DNA from: Megachile rotundata
Lineage: Eukaryota > Arthropoda > Insecta > Hymenoptera > Megachilidae
Length of the DNA stretch: 64,000 nt
Direction: 5' to 3'
Assembly (NCBI RefSeq): GCF_050947335.1
Contig: NW_027473315.1
Location: forward strand, 4,154,001 to 4,218,000
The notes beneath the pieces are model-generated. The model ran no database searches, had not been told where the DNA came from, and saw nothing but the letters and a program-made list of their open reading frames with translations. This document shows positions 13,624 through 27,542 of the stretch, in pieces; position 1 is the first letter of the stretch, and every line of letters begins with the position of its first letter. A program made the position numbers and the translations under genes.

Positions 13624-14131
13624 TACGATTGTGATTGTATGATTGTGATTGTATGATTGTGATTGTATGATTGTGATTGTATGATTGTGATTGTATGATT
13701 GTGATTGTATGATTGTGATTGTATGATTGTGATTGTATGATTGTGATTGTATGATTGTGATTGTATGATTGTGATAGTATGATTGTGATTGTATGATTGT
13801 GATTGTATGATTGTGATTGTATGATTGTGATTGTATGATTGTGATTGTATGATTGTGATTGTATGATTGTGATAGTATGATTGTGATTGTATGATTGTGA
13901 TTGTATGATTGTGATTGTATGATTGTGATTGTATGATTGTATTTGGGAGATTGTATTTGGGAGATTGTAATTGTATGATTGCGATTGTATGATTGTGATT
14001 GTATGATTGTGATTCTTTGATTGTGATTCTTTGATTGTGATTGTATGATTGTGATTGTATGATTGTGATTGTATGATTGTGATGTATGATTGTAATTGTA
14101 TGATTATGATTGTATGATTGTGATTGTATGA
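13624..14131 (+). repeat. Consensus-rich spacer between E1 and E2
   Basis: Starts with TACGATTG, then about ten consensus units, GATAG, six more consensus units, GATAG, two GGG units (about 13940), GCGATTG, two TTTGATTGTGATTC units and a 13-bp unit with TAATTG. The end of this order also precedes E3 and E4. Confidence 0.8.
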
Positions 14132-15734
14132 TTATGATTGTATGATCGTGATTGTATGATTGCGATTGTATGATTGTGATTGTATGATTATGATTCTATT
14201 TTTGTGATTGCATGATTGTGATTGTATGATTGTGATTGTATGATTGTGATTGTATGATTGCGATTGTATGAATTCGATTGTATGATTGTGATTATATGAT
14301 TGTGATTGTATGATTGTGATTGTATGATTGTGATTGTATGATTGTGATTGTATGATTGTGATTGTATGATTGTATTTGGGAGATTGTATTTGGGAGATTG
14401 TAATTGTGTGATTGCGATTGTATGATTGTGATTGTATGCTTGCGATTGTATGATTGCGATTGTATGATTGTGATTGCATGATTGTGATTGTATGATTGTG
14501 ATTGTATGATTGTGATTGTATGATTGTGATTGTATGATTGTGATTGTATGATCGTGATTGTATGATTGTGATTGTATGATTGTGATTGTATGATTGTGAT
14601 TGCATGGTTGTGATTGTATGATTGTGATTGCATAATTTTGAATGTATGATTGTGATTGTATGATTGTGATTGCATGATTGTGATTGTATGATTGTGATTG
14701 CATGATTTTGAATGTATGATTGTGATTGTATGATTGTGATTGTATGATTGTGATTGTATGATTATGATTGTATGATTGTGATTGCATGATTGTGATTGTA
14801 TGATTGTGATTGCATGATGTTGAATGTATGATTGTGATTGCATGATTGTGATTGTATGATTGTGATTGTATGATTGTGATAGTATGATTGTGATTGTATG
14901 ATTGTGATTGTATGATTGTGATTGTATGATTATGATTGTATGATTGTGATTGTATGATTGTATTTGGGAGATTGTATTTGGGAGATTGTATTTGGGAGAT
15001 TGTAATTGTATGATTGCGATTGTATGATTGTGATTGTATGATTGCGATTGTATGAATTCGATTGTATGATTGTGATTATATGATTGTGATTGTATGATTC
15101 TGATTGTATGATTGTGATTGCATGATTGTGATTGTATGATTGTGATTGCATGATTTTGAATGTATGATTGTGATTGTATGATTGTGATTGTATGATTGTG
15201 ATTGTATGATTGTGATTGTATGATTGTGATTGTATGATTGTGATTGTATGATTGTGATTGTATGATTGTGATTGTATGATTGTGATTGTATGATTGTGAT
15301 AGTATGATTGTGATTGTATGATTGTGATTGTATGATTGTGATTGTATGATTGTGATTGTATGATTGTGATTGTATGATTGTGATTGTATGATTGTGATGT
15401 ATGATTGTAATTGTATGATTATGATTGTATGATTGTGATTGTATGATTATGATTGTATGATCGTGATTGTATGATCGCGATTGTATGATTGTGATTGTAT
15501 GATTATGATTGTATTTTTGTGATTGCATGATTGTGATTGTATGATTGTGATTGTATGATTGTGATTGTATGATTGTGATTGTATGATTGTGATTGTATGA
15601 TTGTCATTGTCTGATTGTGGTTGTGCGATTGTGATTGTACGATTGTTATTGAATGATTGTGATTGTATGATTCTGATTGTATGATTGTGATTGCATGATT
15701 GTGATTGTATGATTGTGATTGCATGATTTTGAAT
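14132..15734 (+). repeat. E block, copy 2
   Basis: Both EcoRI markers are present (14270 and 15054, 784 bp apart). They lie 2098 bp after those of copy 1, with two 13-bp units in each period accounting for the -2. It carries TGTGATTGCG (about 14406) like copies 1, 4 and 5, and keeps the full GCATG region (no 22-bp loss). Confidence 0.9.
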
Positions 15735-17125
15735 GTACGATTGTGATTGTATGATTGTGATTGTATGATTGTGATTGTATGATTGTGATTGTATGATTGT
15801 GATTGTATGATTGTGATTGTATGATTGTGATTGTATGATTGTGATTGTATGATTGTGATTGTATGATTGTGATTGTATGATTGTGATTGTATGATTGTGA
15901 TAGTATGATTGTGATTGTATGATTGTGATTGTATGATTGTGATTGTATGATTGTGATTGTATGATTGTGATTGTATGATTGCGATTGTATGATTGTGATT
16001 GTATGATTGTGAATGTATGATTGTGATTGTATGATTATGATTGTATGATTGTGATTGTATGATTGTGATTGTATGATTGAGATTGTATGATTGTGATTGT
16101 ATGATTGCGATTGTATGATTGTGATTGTATGATTGTGATTGTATGATTGTGATTGTATGAGTGTGATTGTATGACTGTGATTGTATGATTGTGATTGTAT
16201 GATTGTGATTGTATGATTGTGATTGTATGATTGTGAAAGTATGATTGTGATGGTATGATTGCGATTGTATGATTGTGATTGTATGGTTGTGATTGTATGA
16301 GTGTGATTGTCTGATTGTGGTTGTGCGATTGTGATTGTGCGATTGTGATTGTACGATTGTTATTGAATAATTGTGATTGTATGATTCTGATTGTATGATT
16401 GTGATTGCATGATTGTGATTGTATGATTGTGATTGCATGTTTTTGAATGTATGATTGTGCTTGTATGATTGTGATTGTATGATTGTGATTGTATGATTGT
16501 GATTGTATAATTGTGATAGTATGATTGTGATTGTATGATTGTGATTGTATGATTGTGATTGTATGATTGTGATTGTATGATTGTGATTGTATGATTGTGA
16601 TTGTATGATTGTGCATGTATGATTGTATTTGGGAGATTGTATTTGGGAGATTGTATTTGGGAGATTGTAATTGTATGATTGCGATTGTATGATTGTGATT
16701 GCATGATTGTGATTGTATGATTGTGATTGTATGATTGTGATTGTATGATTGTGATTGTATGATTGTGATTGTATGATTGTGATTGTATGAATTCGATTGT
16801 ATGATTGTGATTATATGATTGTGATTGTATGATTGTGATTGTATGATTGTGATTGTATGATTGTGATAGTATGATTGTGATTGTATGATTGTGATTGTAT
16901 GATTGTGATTGTATGATTGTGATTGTATGATTGTATTTGGGAGATTGTATTTGGGAGATTGTAATTGTATGATTGCGATTGTATGATTGTGATTGTATGA
17001 TTGTGATTCTTTGATTGTGATTCTTTGATTGTGATTGTATGATTGTGATTGTATGATTGTGATTGTATGATTGTGATGTATGATTGTAATTGTATGATTA
17101 TGATTGTATGATTGTGATTGTATGA
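15735..17125 (+). repeat. Spacer with a U-like core and a third EcoRI-type unit
   Basis: Begins with a long consensus run, then a stretch with GAATG, TATGATTATGATTG, GAGATTG, GAGTG, GACTG, GAAAG, GATGG, the TCTG/GTGCG series and TTATTGAATAATTG. It ends in the rare unit TGTGCATG (GTGCATG at 16612) and three GGG units. This core (about 16040-16700) is repeated at 29630-30280, offset 13581 bp near its right end. A lone GAATTC unit at 16789 with GATTATATG follows, so a fragment of an E block is inserted here before the spacer leading to E3. Confidence 0.78.
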
Positions 17126-18715
17126 TTATGATTGTATGATCGTGATTGTATGATTGCGATTGTATGATTGTGATTGTATGATTATGATTCTATTTTTGTG
17201 ATTGCATGATTGTGATTGTATGATTGTGATTGTATGATTGTGATTGTATGATTGCGATTGTATGAATTCGATTGTATGATTGTGATTATATGATTGTGAT
17301 TGTATGATTGTGATTGTATGATTGTGATTGTATGATTGTGATTGTATGATTGTGATTGTATGATTGTATTTGGGAGATTGTATTTGGGAGATTGTAATTG
17401 TATGATTGCGATTGTATGATTGTGATTGTATGCTTGCGATTGTATGATTGCGATTGTATGATTGTGATTGCATGATTGTGATTGTATGATTGTGATTGTA
17501 TGATTGTGATTGTATGATTGTGATTGTATGATTGTGATTGTATGATCGTGATTGTATGATTGTGATTGTATGATTGTGATTGTATGATTGTGATTGCATG
17601 GTTGTGATTGTATGATTGTGATTGCATAATTTTGAATGTATGATTGTGATTGTATGATTGTGATTGCATGATTGTGATTGTATGATTGTGATTGCATGAT
17701 TTTGAATGTATGATTGTGATTGTATGATTGTGATTGTATGATTGTGATTGTATGATTATGATTGTATGATTGTGATTGCATGATTGTGATTGTATGATTG
17801 TGATTGCATGATGTTGAATGTATGATTGTGATTGCATGATTGTGATTGTATGATTGTGATTGTATGATTGTGATAGTATGATTGTGATTGTATGATTGTG
17901 ATTGTATGATTGTGATTGTATGATTATGATTGTATGATTGTGATTGTATGATTGTATTTGGGAGATTGTATTTGGGAGATTGTATTTGGGAGATTGTAAT
18001 TGTATGATTGCGATTGTATGATTGTGATTGTATGATTGCGATTGTATGAATTCGATTGTATGATTGTGATTATATGATTGTGATTGTATGATTCTGATTG
18101 TATGATTGTGATTGCATGATTGTGATTGTATGATTGTGATTGCATGATTTTGAATGTATGATTGTGATTGTATGATTGTGATTGTATGATTGTGATTGTA
18201 TGATTGTGATTGTATGATTGTGATTGTATGATTGTGATTGTATGATTGTGATTGTATGATTGTGATTGTATGATTGTGATAGTATGATTGTGATTGTATG
18301 ATTGTGATTGTATGATTGTGATTGTATGATTGTGATTGTATGATTGTGATTGTATGATTGTGATTGTATGATTGTGATGTATGATTGTAATTGTATGATT
18401 ATGATTGTATGATTGTGATTGTATGATTATGATTGTATGATCGTGATTGTATGATCGCGATTGTATGATTGTGATTGTATGATTATGATTGTATTTTTGT
18501 GATTGCATGATTGTGATTGTATGATTGTGATTGTATGATTGTGATTGTATGATTGTGATTGTATGATTGTGATTGTATGATTGTCATTGTCTGATTGTGG
18601 TTGTGCGATTGTGATTGTACGATTGTTATTGAATGATTGTGATTGTATGATTCTGATTGTATGATTGTGATTGCATGATTGTGATTGTATGATTGTGATT
18701 GCATGATTTTGAATG
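17126..18715 (+). repeat. E block, copy 3
   Basis: EcoRI units at 17264 and 18048, each 2994 bp after those of copy 2 (214 monomers minus 2). Unlike copies 1, 2, 4 and 5, the unit after the first GGG pair is TATGATTGCG (about 17401) rather than TGTGATTGCG. That places it with copy 6 (offset 10392 at both sites) and the 53.6-kb copy. Confidence 0.9.
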
Positions 18716-19786
18716 TACGATTGTGATTGTACGATTGTGATTGTATGATTGTGATTGTATGATTGTGATTGTATGATTGTGATTGTATGATTGTGATTGT
18801 ATGATTGTGATTGTATGATTGTGATTGTATGATTGTGATTGTATGATTGTGATTGTATGATTGTGATTGTATGATTGTGATTGTATGAGTGTGATTGTAT
18901 GATTGTGATTGTATGATTGTGATTGTATGATTGTGAAAGTATGATTGTGATTGTATGATTGCGATTGTATGATTCTGATTGTATGATTGTGATGTATGAT
19001 TCTATTTGTATGATTATGATTGTATGATTGTGATTGTATGATTGAGATTGTATGATTGTGATTGTATGCTTGCGATTGTATGATTGTGATTGTATGATAT
19101 TGATTGTATGATTGTGATTGTATGATTGTGATTGTATGATTATGATTGTATGATTGTGATTGTATGATTGTGATTGTATGATTGTGATTGTATGATTGTG
19201 ATTGTATGATTGTGATAGTATGATTGTGATTGTATGATTGTGATTGTATGACTGTGATTGTATGATTGTGATTGTATGATTGTGATTGTATGATTGTGAT
19301 TGTATGTTTGTGAAAGTATGATTGTGATGGTATGATTGTGATTGTATGATTGTGATTGTATGGTTGTGATTGTATGAGTGTGATTGTCTGATTGTGGTTG
19401 TGCGATTGTGATTGTGCGATTGTGATTGTACGATTGTTATTGAATGATTGTGATTGTATGATTCTGATTGTATGATTGTGATTGCATGATTGTGATTGTA
19501 TGATTGTGATTGCATGATTTTGAATGTATGATTGTGCTTGTATTATTGTGATTGTATGATTGTGATTGTATGATTGTGATTGTATGATTGTGATTGTATG
19601 ATTGTGATTGTATGATTGTGATTGTATGATTGTGATTGTATGATTGTGATAGTATGATTGTGATTGTATGATTGTGATTGTATGATTGTGATTGTATGAT
19701 TGTGATTGTATGATTGCGATTGTATGATTGTGATTGTATGATTGTGATTGTATGATTGTGATTGTATGATTGTGATTGCATGATTG
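18716..19786 (+). repeat. Consensus run joined to the right part of a U block
   Basis: Two TACGATTG units and a run of about ten consensus units lead into GAGTG at 18887. From there the order follows U copy 3 (GAAAG, TCTATTTG, GCTTGCG, TATGATATTG, GACTG, GGTTGTG, GTCTG, GTGCG, GTGCTTGTATTATTG) at an offset of 10012 falling to 9998 bp. The left edge of this homology, about 18850 against 8840, is the left breakpoint of the 4.8-kb segmental copy. Confidence 0.82.
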
Positions 19787-19842
19787 TATTTGGGAGATTG
19801 TATTTGGGGGATTGTATTTGGGAGATTGTATTTGGGAGATTG
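19787..19842 (+). other. GGG cluster with a five-G tract
   Basis: The second unit is TATTTGGGGGATTG (A to G), giving the longest G run seen in the window. The paired copy 9998 bp upstream (9789-9844) has an ordinary second unit but a C in its first GGG. The two homologous clusters have therefore diverged independently since the segment was copied. Confidence 0.85.
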
Positions 19843-21078
19843 TAATTGTATGATTGCGATTGTATGATTGTGATTGTATGATTGCGATTGTATGATTGTG
19901 ATTGTATGATTGTGATGTATGAATGTAATTGTATGACTATGATTTTATGATTGTGATTGTATGATTGTGATTGTATGATTGTATTTGGGAGATTGTATTT
20001 GGGAGATTGTATTTGGGAGATTGCAATTGTATGATTGCGATTGTATGATTGTGATTGTATGATTGCGATTGTATGATTGTGATTGTATGATTATGATGTA
20101 TGATTGTAATTGTATGATTATGATTGTATGATTGTGATTGTATGATTGAGATTGTATGATTGAGATTGTATGATTGTGATTGTATGAGTGTGATTGTATG
20201 ATTGTGATTGTATGATTGTGATTGTATGATTGTGATAGTATGATTGTGATTGTATGATTGTGATTGTATGACTGTGATTGTATGATTGTGATTGTATGAT
20301 TGTGATAGTATGATTGTGAAAGTATGATTGTGATTGTATGATTGTGATTGTATGATTGTGATTGTATGATTGTGATTGTATGATTGTGATTGTATAATTG
20401 TGATTGTCTGATTGTGGTTGTGCGATTGTGATTGTACGATTGTGATTGTACGATTGTGATAGTATGATTGTGATTGTATGATTGCGATTGTATGATTGTG
20501 ATTGTATGATTGTGATTGTATGATTGTGATTGTATGTTTGTGATTGTATGAGTGTGATTGTCTGATTGTGGTTGTGCGATTGTGATTGTACGATTGTGAA
20601 TGTACGATTGTGATTGTATGATTGTGATTGTATGAATATGATTGTATGATTGTGATTGCATGATTGTGATTGTATGATTGTGATTGTATGGTTGAGATTG
20701 TGTGATTGTGATTGTATGCTTGCCTTTGTATGATTGTGATTGTATGATTGTGATTGTATGATTGTGATTGTATGATTGTGATTGTATGATTGTGATAGTA
20801 TGATTGTGATTGTATGATTGTGATTGTATGACTGTGATTGTATGATTGTGATTGTATGATTGTGATTGTATGATTGTGAAAGTATGATTGTGATGGTATG
20901 ATTGTGATTGTATGATTGTGATTGTATGATTGTGATTGTATGAGTGTGATTGTCTGATTGTGGTTGTGCGATTGTGATTGTACGATTGTGATTGTACGAT
21001 TGTTATTGAATGATTGTGATTGTATGATTCTGATTGTATGATTGTGATTGCATGATTGTGATTGTATGATTGTGATTG
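19787..21078 (+). repeat. P block, copy 4
   Basis: Constant offset of 9998 bp from copy 3, including GCTTGCCTTT at 20718. The GGG group is intact; its second unit reads TATTTGGGGGATTG, giving five consecutive G. Like copy 3 it ends in GCATGATTGTG, which supports descent as part of one long segment. Confidence 0.88.
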
Positions 21079-22031
21079 CATGATTGTGATTGTATGATTG
21101 TGATTGTATGATTGTGATGTATGATTGTAATTGTATGATTATGATTGTATGATTGTGATTGTATGATTGTGATTGTATGATTGCGATTGTATGATTGTGA
21201 TTGTATGATTGTGATGTATGATTGTAATTGTATGATTATGATTCTATGATTGTGATTGTATGATTGAGATTGTATGATTGTGATTGTATGATTGCGATTG
21301 TATGATTGTGATTGTATGATTGTGATTGTATGATTGTGATTGTATGAGTGTGATTGTATGATTGTGATTGTATGATTGTGATTGTATGATTGTGAAAGTA
21401 TGATTGTGATTGTATGATTGCGATTGTATGATTGTGATTGTGTGATTGTGATGTATGATTCTATTTGTATGATTATGATTGTATGATTGTGATTGTATGG
21501 TTGTGATTGTATGCTTGTGATTGTCTGATTGTGGTTGTGCGATTGTGATTGTGCGATTGTGATTGTACGATTGTTATTGAATGATTGTGATTGTATGATT
21601 CTGATTGTATGATTGTGATTGCGTGATTGTGATTGTATGATTGTGATTGCATGATTTTGAATGTATGATTGTGATTGTATGATTGTGATTGTATGATTGT
21701 GATTGTATGATTGTGATTGTATGATTGTGATTGTATGATTGTGATTGTATGATTGTGATTGTATGATTGTGATAGTATGATTGTGATTGTATGATTGTGA
21801 TTGTATGATTGTGATTGTATGATTGTGATTGTATGATTGTATTTGGGAGATTGTATTTGGGAGATTGTAATTGTATGATTGCGATTGTATGATTGTGATT
21901 GTATGATTGTGATTCTTTGATTGTGATTCTTTGATTGTGATTGTATGATTGTGATTGTATGATTGTGATTGTATGATTGTGATGTATGATTGTAATTGTA
22001 TGATTATGATTGTATGATTGTGATTGTATGA
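21079..22031 (+). repeat. P-to-E connecting stretch, copy 2
   Basis: Repeats 11081-12033 at an offset of 9998 bp: 13-bp units near 21116, 21210 and 21450, TCTATTTG, GATTGCGTG, two GGG units at about 21838 and two TTTGATTGTGATTC units. A private change is GCTTGTGATTG (about 21513) in place of GAGTGTGATTG. Confidence 0.82.
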
Positions 22032-23585
22032 TTATGATTGTATGATCGTGATTGTATGATTGCAATTGTATGATTGTGATTGTATGATTATGATTCTATT
22101 TTTGTGATTGCATGATTGTGATTGTATGATTGTGATTGTATGATTGTGATTGTATGATTGCGATTGTATGAATTCGATTGTATGATTGTGATTATATGAT
22201 TGTGATTGTATGATTGTGATTGTATGATTGTGATTGTATGATTGTGATTGTATGATTGTGATTGTATGATTGTATTTGGGAGATTGTATTTGGGAGATTG
22301 TAATTGTGTGATTGCGATTGTATGATTGTGATTGTATGCTTGCGATTGTATGATTGCGATTGTATGATTGTGATTGCATGATTGTGATTGTATGATTGTG
22401 ATTGTATGATTGTGATTGTATGATTGTGATTGTATGATTGTGATTGTATGATCGTGATTGTATGATTGTGATTGTATGATTGTGATTGTATGATTGTGAT
22501 TGCATGGTTGTGATTGTATGATTGTGATTGCATAATTTTGAATGTATGATTGTGATTGTATGATTGTGATTGCATGATTGTGATTGTATGATTGTGATTG
22601 CATGATTTTGAATGTATGATTGTGATTGTATGATTGTGATTGTATGATTGTGATTGTATGATTATGATTGTGATTGTATGATTGTGATTGCATGATGTTG
22701 AATGTATGATTGTGATTGCATGATTGTGATTGTATGATTGTGATTGTATGATTGTGATAGTATGATTGTGATTGTATGATTGTGATTGTATGATTGTGAT
22801 TGTATGATTATGATTGTATGATTGTGATTGTATGATTGTATTTGGGAGATTGTATTTGGGAGATTGTATTTGGGAGATTGTAATTGTATGATTGCGATTG
22901 TATGATTGTGATTGTATGATTGCGATTGTATGAATTCGATTGTATGATTGTGATTATATGATTGTGATTGTATGATTCTGATTGTATGATTGTGATTGCA
23001 TGATTGTGATTGTATGATTGTGATTGCATGATTTTGAATGTATGATTGTGATTGTATGATTGTGATTGTATGATTGTGATTGTATGATTGTGATTGTATG
23101 ATTGTGATTGTATGATTGTGATTGTATGATTGTGATTGTATGATTGTGATTGTATGATTGTGATAGTATGATTGTGATTGTATGATTGTGATTGTATGAT
23201 TGTGATTGTATGATTGTGATTGTATGATTGTGATTGTATGATTGTGATTGTATGATTGTGATGTATGATTGTAATTGTATGATTATGATTGTATGATTGT
23301 GATTGTATGATTATGATTGTATGATCGTGATTGTATGATCGCGATTGTATGATTGTGATTGTATGATTATGATTGTATTTTTGTGATTGCATGATTGTGA
23401 TTGTATGATTGTGATTGTATGATTGTGATTGTATGATTGTGATTGTATGATTGTCATTGTCTGATTGTGGTTGTGCGATTGTGATTGTACGATTGTTATT
23501 GAATGATTGTGATTGTATGATTCTGATTGTATGATTGTGATTGCATGATTGTGATTGTATGATTGTGATTGCATGATTTTGAATG
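22032..23585 (+). repeat. E block, copy 4 (with 22-bp deletion)
   Basis: EcoRI units at 22170 and 22932. Their spacing is 762 bp instead of 784, because 22 bp (one monomer plus 8 bp) is missing near 22668, where TATGATTATGATTG runs directly into a half-unit. This is the only indel seen that breaks the 14-bp register, apart from the 13-bp unit. A private TGCAATTG unit occurs near 22062. The left part lies 9998 bp from copy 1 and the right part 9976 bp. Confidence 0.9.
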
Positions 23586-23883
23586 TACGATTGTGATTGT
23601 ATGATTGTGATTGTATGATTGTGATTGTATGATTGCGATTGTATGATTGTGATTGTATGATTATGATGTATGATTGTAATTGTATGATTATGATTGTATG
23701 ATTGTGATTGTATGATTGAGATTGTATGATTGAGATTGTATGATTGTGATTGTATGAGTGTGATTGTATGATTGTGATTGTATGATTGTGATTGTATGAT
23801 TGTGATAGTATGATTGTGATTGTATGATTGTGATTGTATGACTGTGATTGTATGATTGTGATTGTATGATTGTGATAGTATGA
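23586..23883 (+). repeat. P-derived fragment between E4 and E5
   Basis: A short piece equivalent to about 20040-20310 of P copy 4: GCGATTG, TATGATTATGATG, TAATTG, two GAGATTG units, GAGTG, GATAG, GACTG and GATAG. It joins abruptly to an E block at 23884. Its left edge is the right breakpoint of the 4.8-kb segmental copy. Confidence 0.78.
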
Positions 23884-25451
23884 TTATGATTGTATGATCG
23901 TGATTGTATGATTGCGATTGTATGATTGTGATTGTATGATTATGATTCTATTTTTGTGATTGCATGATTGTGATTGTATGATTGTGATTGTATGATTGTG
24001 ATTGTATGATTGCGATTGTATGAATTCGATTGTATGATTGTGATTATATGATTGTGATTGTATGATTGTGATTGTATGATTGTGATTGTATGATTGTGAT
24101 TGTATGATTGTGATTGTATGATTGTATTTGGGAGATTGTATTTGGGAGATTGTAATTGTGTGATTGCGATTGTATGATTGTGATTGTATGCTTGCGATTG
24201 TATGATTGCGATTGTATGATTGTGATTGCATGATTGTGATTGTATGATTGTGATTGTATGATTGTGATTGTATGATTGTGATTGTATGATTGTGATTGTA
24301 TGATCGTGATTGTATGATTGTGATTGTATGATTGTGATTGTATGATTGTGATTGCATGGTTGTGATTGTATGATTGTGATTGCATAATTTTGAATGTATG
24401 ATTGTGATTGTATGATTGTGATTGCATGATTGTGATTGTATGATTGTGATTGCATGATTTTGAATGTATGATTGTGATTGTATGATTGTGATTGTATGAT
24501 TGTGATTGTATGATTATGATTGTGATTGTATGATTGTGATTGCATGATGTTGAATGTATGATTGTGATTGCATGATTGTGATTGTATGATTGTGATTGTA
24601 TGATTGTGATAGTATGATTGTGATTGTATGATTGTGATTGTATGATTGTGATTGTATGATTATGATTGTATGATTGTGATTGTATGATTGTATTTGGGAG
24701 ATTGTATTTGGGAGATTGTATTTGGGAGATTGTAATTGTATGATTGCGATTGTATGATTGTGATTGTATGATTGCGATTGTATGAATTCGATTGTATGAT
24801 TGTGATTATATGATTGTGATTGTATGATTCTGATTGTATGATTGTGATTGCATGATTGTGATTGTATGATTGTGATTGCATGATTTTGAATGTATGATTG
24901 TGATTGTATGATTGTGATTGTATGATTGTGATTGTATGATTGTGATTGTATGATTGTGATTGTATGATTGTGATTGTATGATTGTGATTGTATGATTGTG
25001 ATTGTATGATTGTGATAGTACGATTGTGATTGTATGATTGTGATTGTATGATTGTGATTGTATGATTGTGATTGTATGATTGTGATTGTATGATTGTGAT
25101 TGTATGATTGTGATGTATGATTGTAATTGTATGATTATGATTGTATGATTGTGATTGTATGATTATGATTGTATGATCGTGATTGTATGATCGCGATTGT
25201 ATGATTGTGATTGTATGATTATGATTGTATTTTTGTGATTGCATGATTGTGATTGTATGATTGTGATTGTATGATTGTGATTGTATGATTGTGATTGTAT
25301 GATTGTGATTGTATGATTGTCATTGTCTGATTGTGGTTGTGCGATTGTGATTGTACGATTGTTATTGAATGATTGTGATTGTATGATTCTGATTGTATGA
25401 TTGTGATTGCATGATTGTGATTGTATGATTGTGATTGCATGATTTTGAATG
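23884..25451 (+). repeat. E block, copy 5 (with 22-bp deletion)
   Basis: EcoRI units at 24022 and 24784, both 1852 bp after those of copy 4. The same 22-bp loss is present (near 24520), so copies 4 and 5 share a recent ancestor. A private TACGATTG unit occurs at about 25018. Confidence 0.9.
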
Positions 25452-26520
25452 TACGATTGTGATTGTATGATTGTGATTGTATGATTGTGATTGTATGATT
25501 GCGATTGTATGATTGTGATTGTATGATTATGATGTATGATTGTAATTGTATGATTATGATTGTATGATTGTGATTGTATGATTGAGATTGTATGATTGAG
25601 ATTGTATGATTGTGATTGTATGAGTGTGATTGTATGATTGTGATTGTATGATTGTGATTGTATGATTGTGATAGTATGATTGTGATTGTATGATTGTGAT
25701 TGTATGACTGTGATTGTATGATTGTGATTGTATGATTGTGATAGTATGATTGTGAAAGTATGATTGTGATTGTATGATTGTGATTGTATGATTGTGATTG
25801 TATGATTGTGATTGTATGATTGTGATTGTATAATTGTGATTGTCTGATTGTGGTTGTGCGATTGTGATTGTACGATTGTGATTGTACGATTGTGATAGTA
25901 TGATTGTGATTGTATGATTGCGATTGTATGATTGTGATTGTATGATTGTGATTGTATGATTGTGATTGTATGTTTGTGATTGTATGAGTGTGATTGTCTG
26001 ATTGTGGTTGTGCGATTGTGATTGTACGATTGTGAATGTACGATTGTGATTGTATGATTGTGATTGTATGAATATGATTGTATGATTGTGATTGCATGAT
26101 TGTGATTGTATGATTGTGATTGTATGGTTGAGATTGTGTGATTGTGATTGTATGCTTGCCTTTGTATGATTGTGATTGTATGATTGTGATTGTATGATTG
26201 TGATTGTATGATTGTGATTGTATGATTGTGATAGTATGATTGTGATTGTATGATTGTGATTGTATGACTGTGATTGTATGATTGTGATTGTATGATTGTG
26301 ATTGTATGATTGTGAAAGTATGATTGTGATGGTATGATTGTGATTGTATGATTGTGATTGTATGATTGTGATTGTATGAGTGTGATTGTCTGATTGTGGT
26401 TGTGCGATTGTGATTGTACGATTGTGATTGTACGATTGTTATTGAATGATTGTGATTGTATGATTCTGATTGTATGATTGTGATTGCATGATTGTGATTG
26501 TATGATTGTGATTGCATGAT
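25452..26520 (+). repeat. P block, copy 5 (lacking the GGG head)
   Basis: Homologous to P copy 4 at an offset of 5436 bp from about 25480 to 26830, including TATGATTATGATG (about 25523) and GCTTGCCTTT at 26154. The GGG head is absent; a consensus run and one GCGATTG unit stand in its place. Confidence 0.85.
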
Positions 26521-27542
26521 TGTGATTGTATGATTGTGATTGTATGATTGTGATGTATGATTGTAATTGTATGATAATGATTGTATGATTGTGATTGTAT
26601 GATTGTGATTGTATGATTGCGATTGTATGATTGTGATTGTATGATTGTGATGTATGATTGTAATTGTATGATTATGATTCTATGATTGTGATTGTATGAT
26701 TGAGATTGTATGATTGTGATTGTATGATTGCGATTGTATGATTGTGATTGTATGATTGTGATTGTATGATTGTGATTGTATGAGTGTGATTGTATGATTG
26801 TGATTGTATGATTGTGATTGTATGATTGTGATTGTATGATTGTGATTGTATGATTGTATTTGGGAGATTGTATTTGGGAGATTGTAATTGTGTGATTGCG
26901 ATTGTATGATTGTGATTGTATGCTTGCGATTGTATGATTGCGATTGTATGATTGTGATTGCATGATTGTGATTGTATGATTGTGATTGTATGATTGTGAT
27001 TGTATGATTGTGATTGTATGATTGTGATTGTATGATCGTGATTGTATGATTGTGATTGTATGATTGTGATTGTATGATTGTGATTGCATGGTTGTGATTG
27101 TATGATTGTGATTGCATAATTTTGAATGTATGATTGTGATTGTATGATTGTGATTGCATGATTGTGATTGTATGATTGTGATTGCATGATTTTGAATGTA
27201 TGATTGTGATTGTATGATTGTGATTGTATGATTGTGATTGTATGATTATGATTGTGATTGTATGATTGTGATTGCATGATGTTGAATGTATGATTGTGAT
27301 TGCATGATTGTGATTGTATGATTGTGATTGTATGATTGTGATAGTATGATTGTGATTGTATGATTGTGATTGTATGATTGTGATTGTATGATTATGATTG
27401 TATGATTGTGATTGTATGATTGTATTTGGGAGATTGTATTTGGGAGATTGTATTTGGGAGATTGTAATTGTATGATTGCGATTGTATGATTGTGATTGTA
27501 TGATTGTTATTGAATAATTGTGATTGTATGATTCTGATTGTA
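26521..27542 (+). repeat. Connector plus partial E block (with 22-bp deletion)
   Basis: The first part continues the P-copy-4 homology, with a private TATGATAATGATTG near 26572. At about 26820 it switches within consensus units to the E block just left of its first GGG pair (26858), so the first EcoRI unit is missing. It has TGTGATTGCG and the 22-bp loss (near 27250), like E4 and E5. It ends at three GGG units (about 27421) and TTATTGAATAATTG. Confidence 0.82.
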
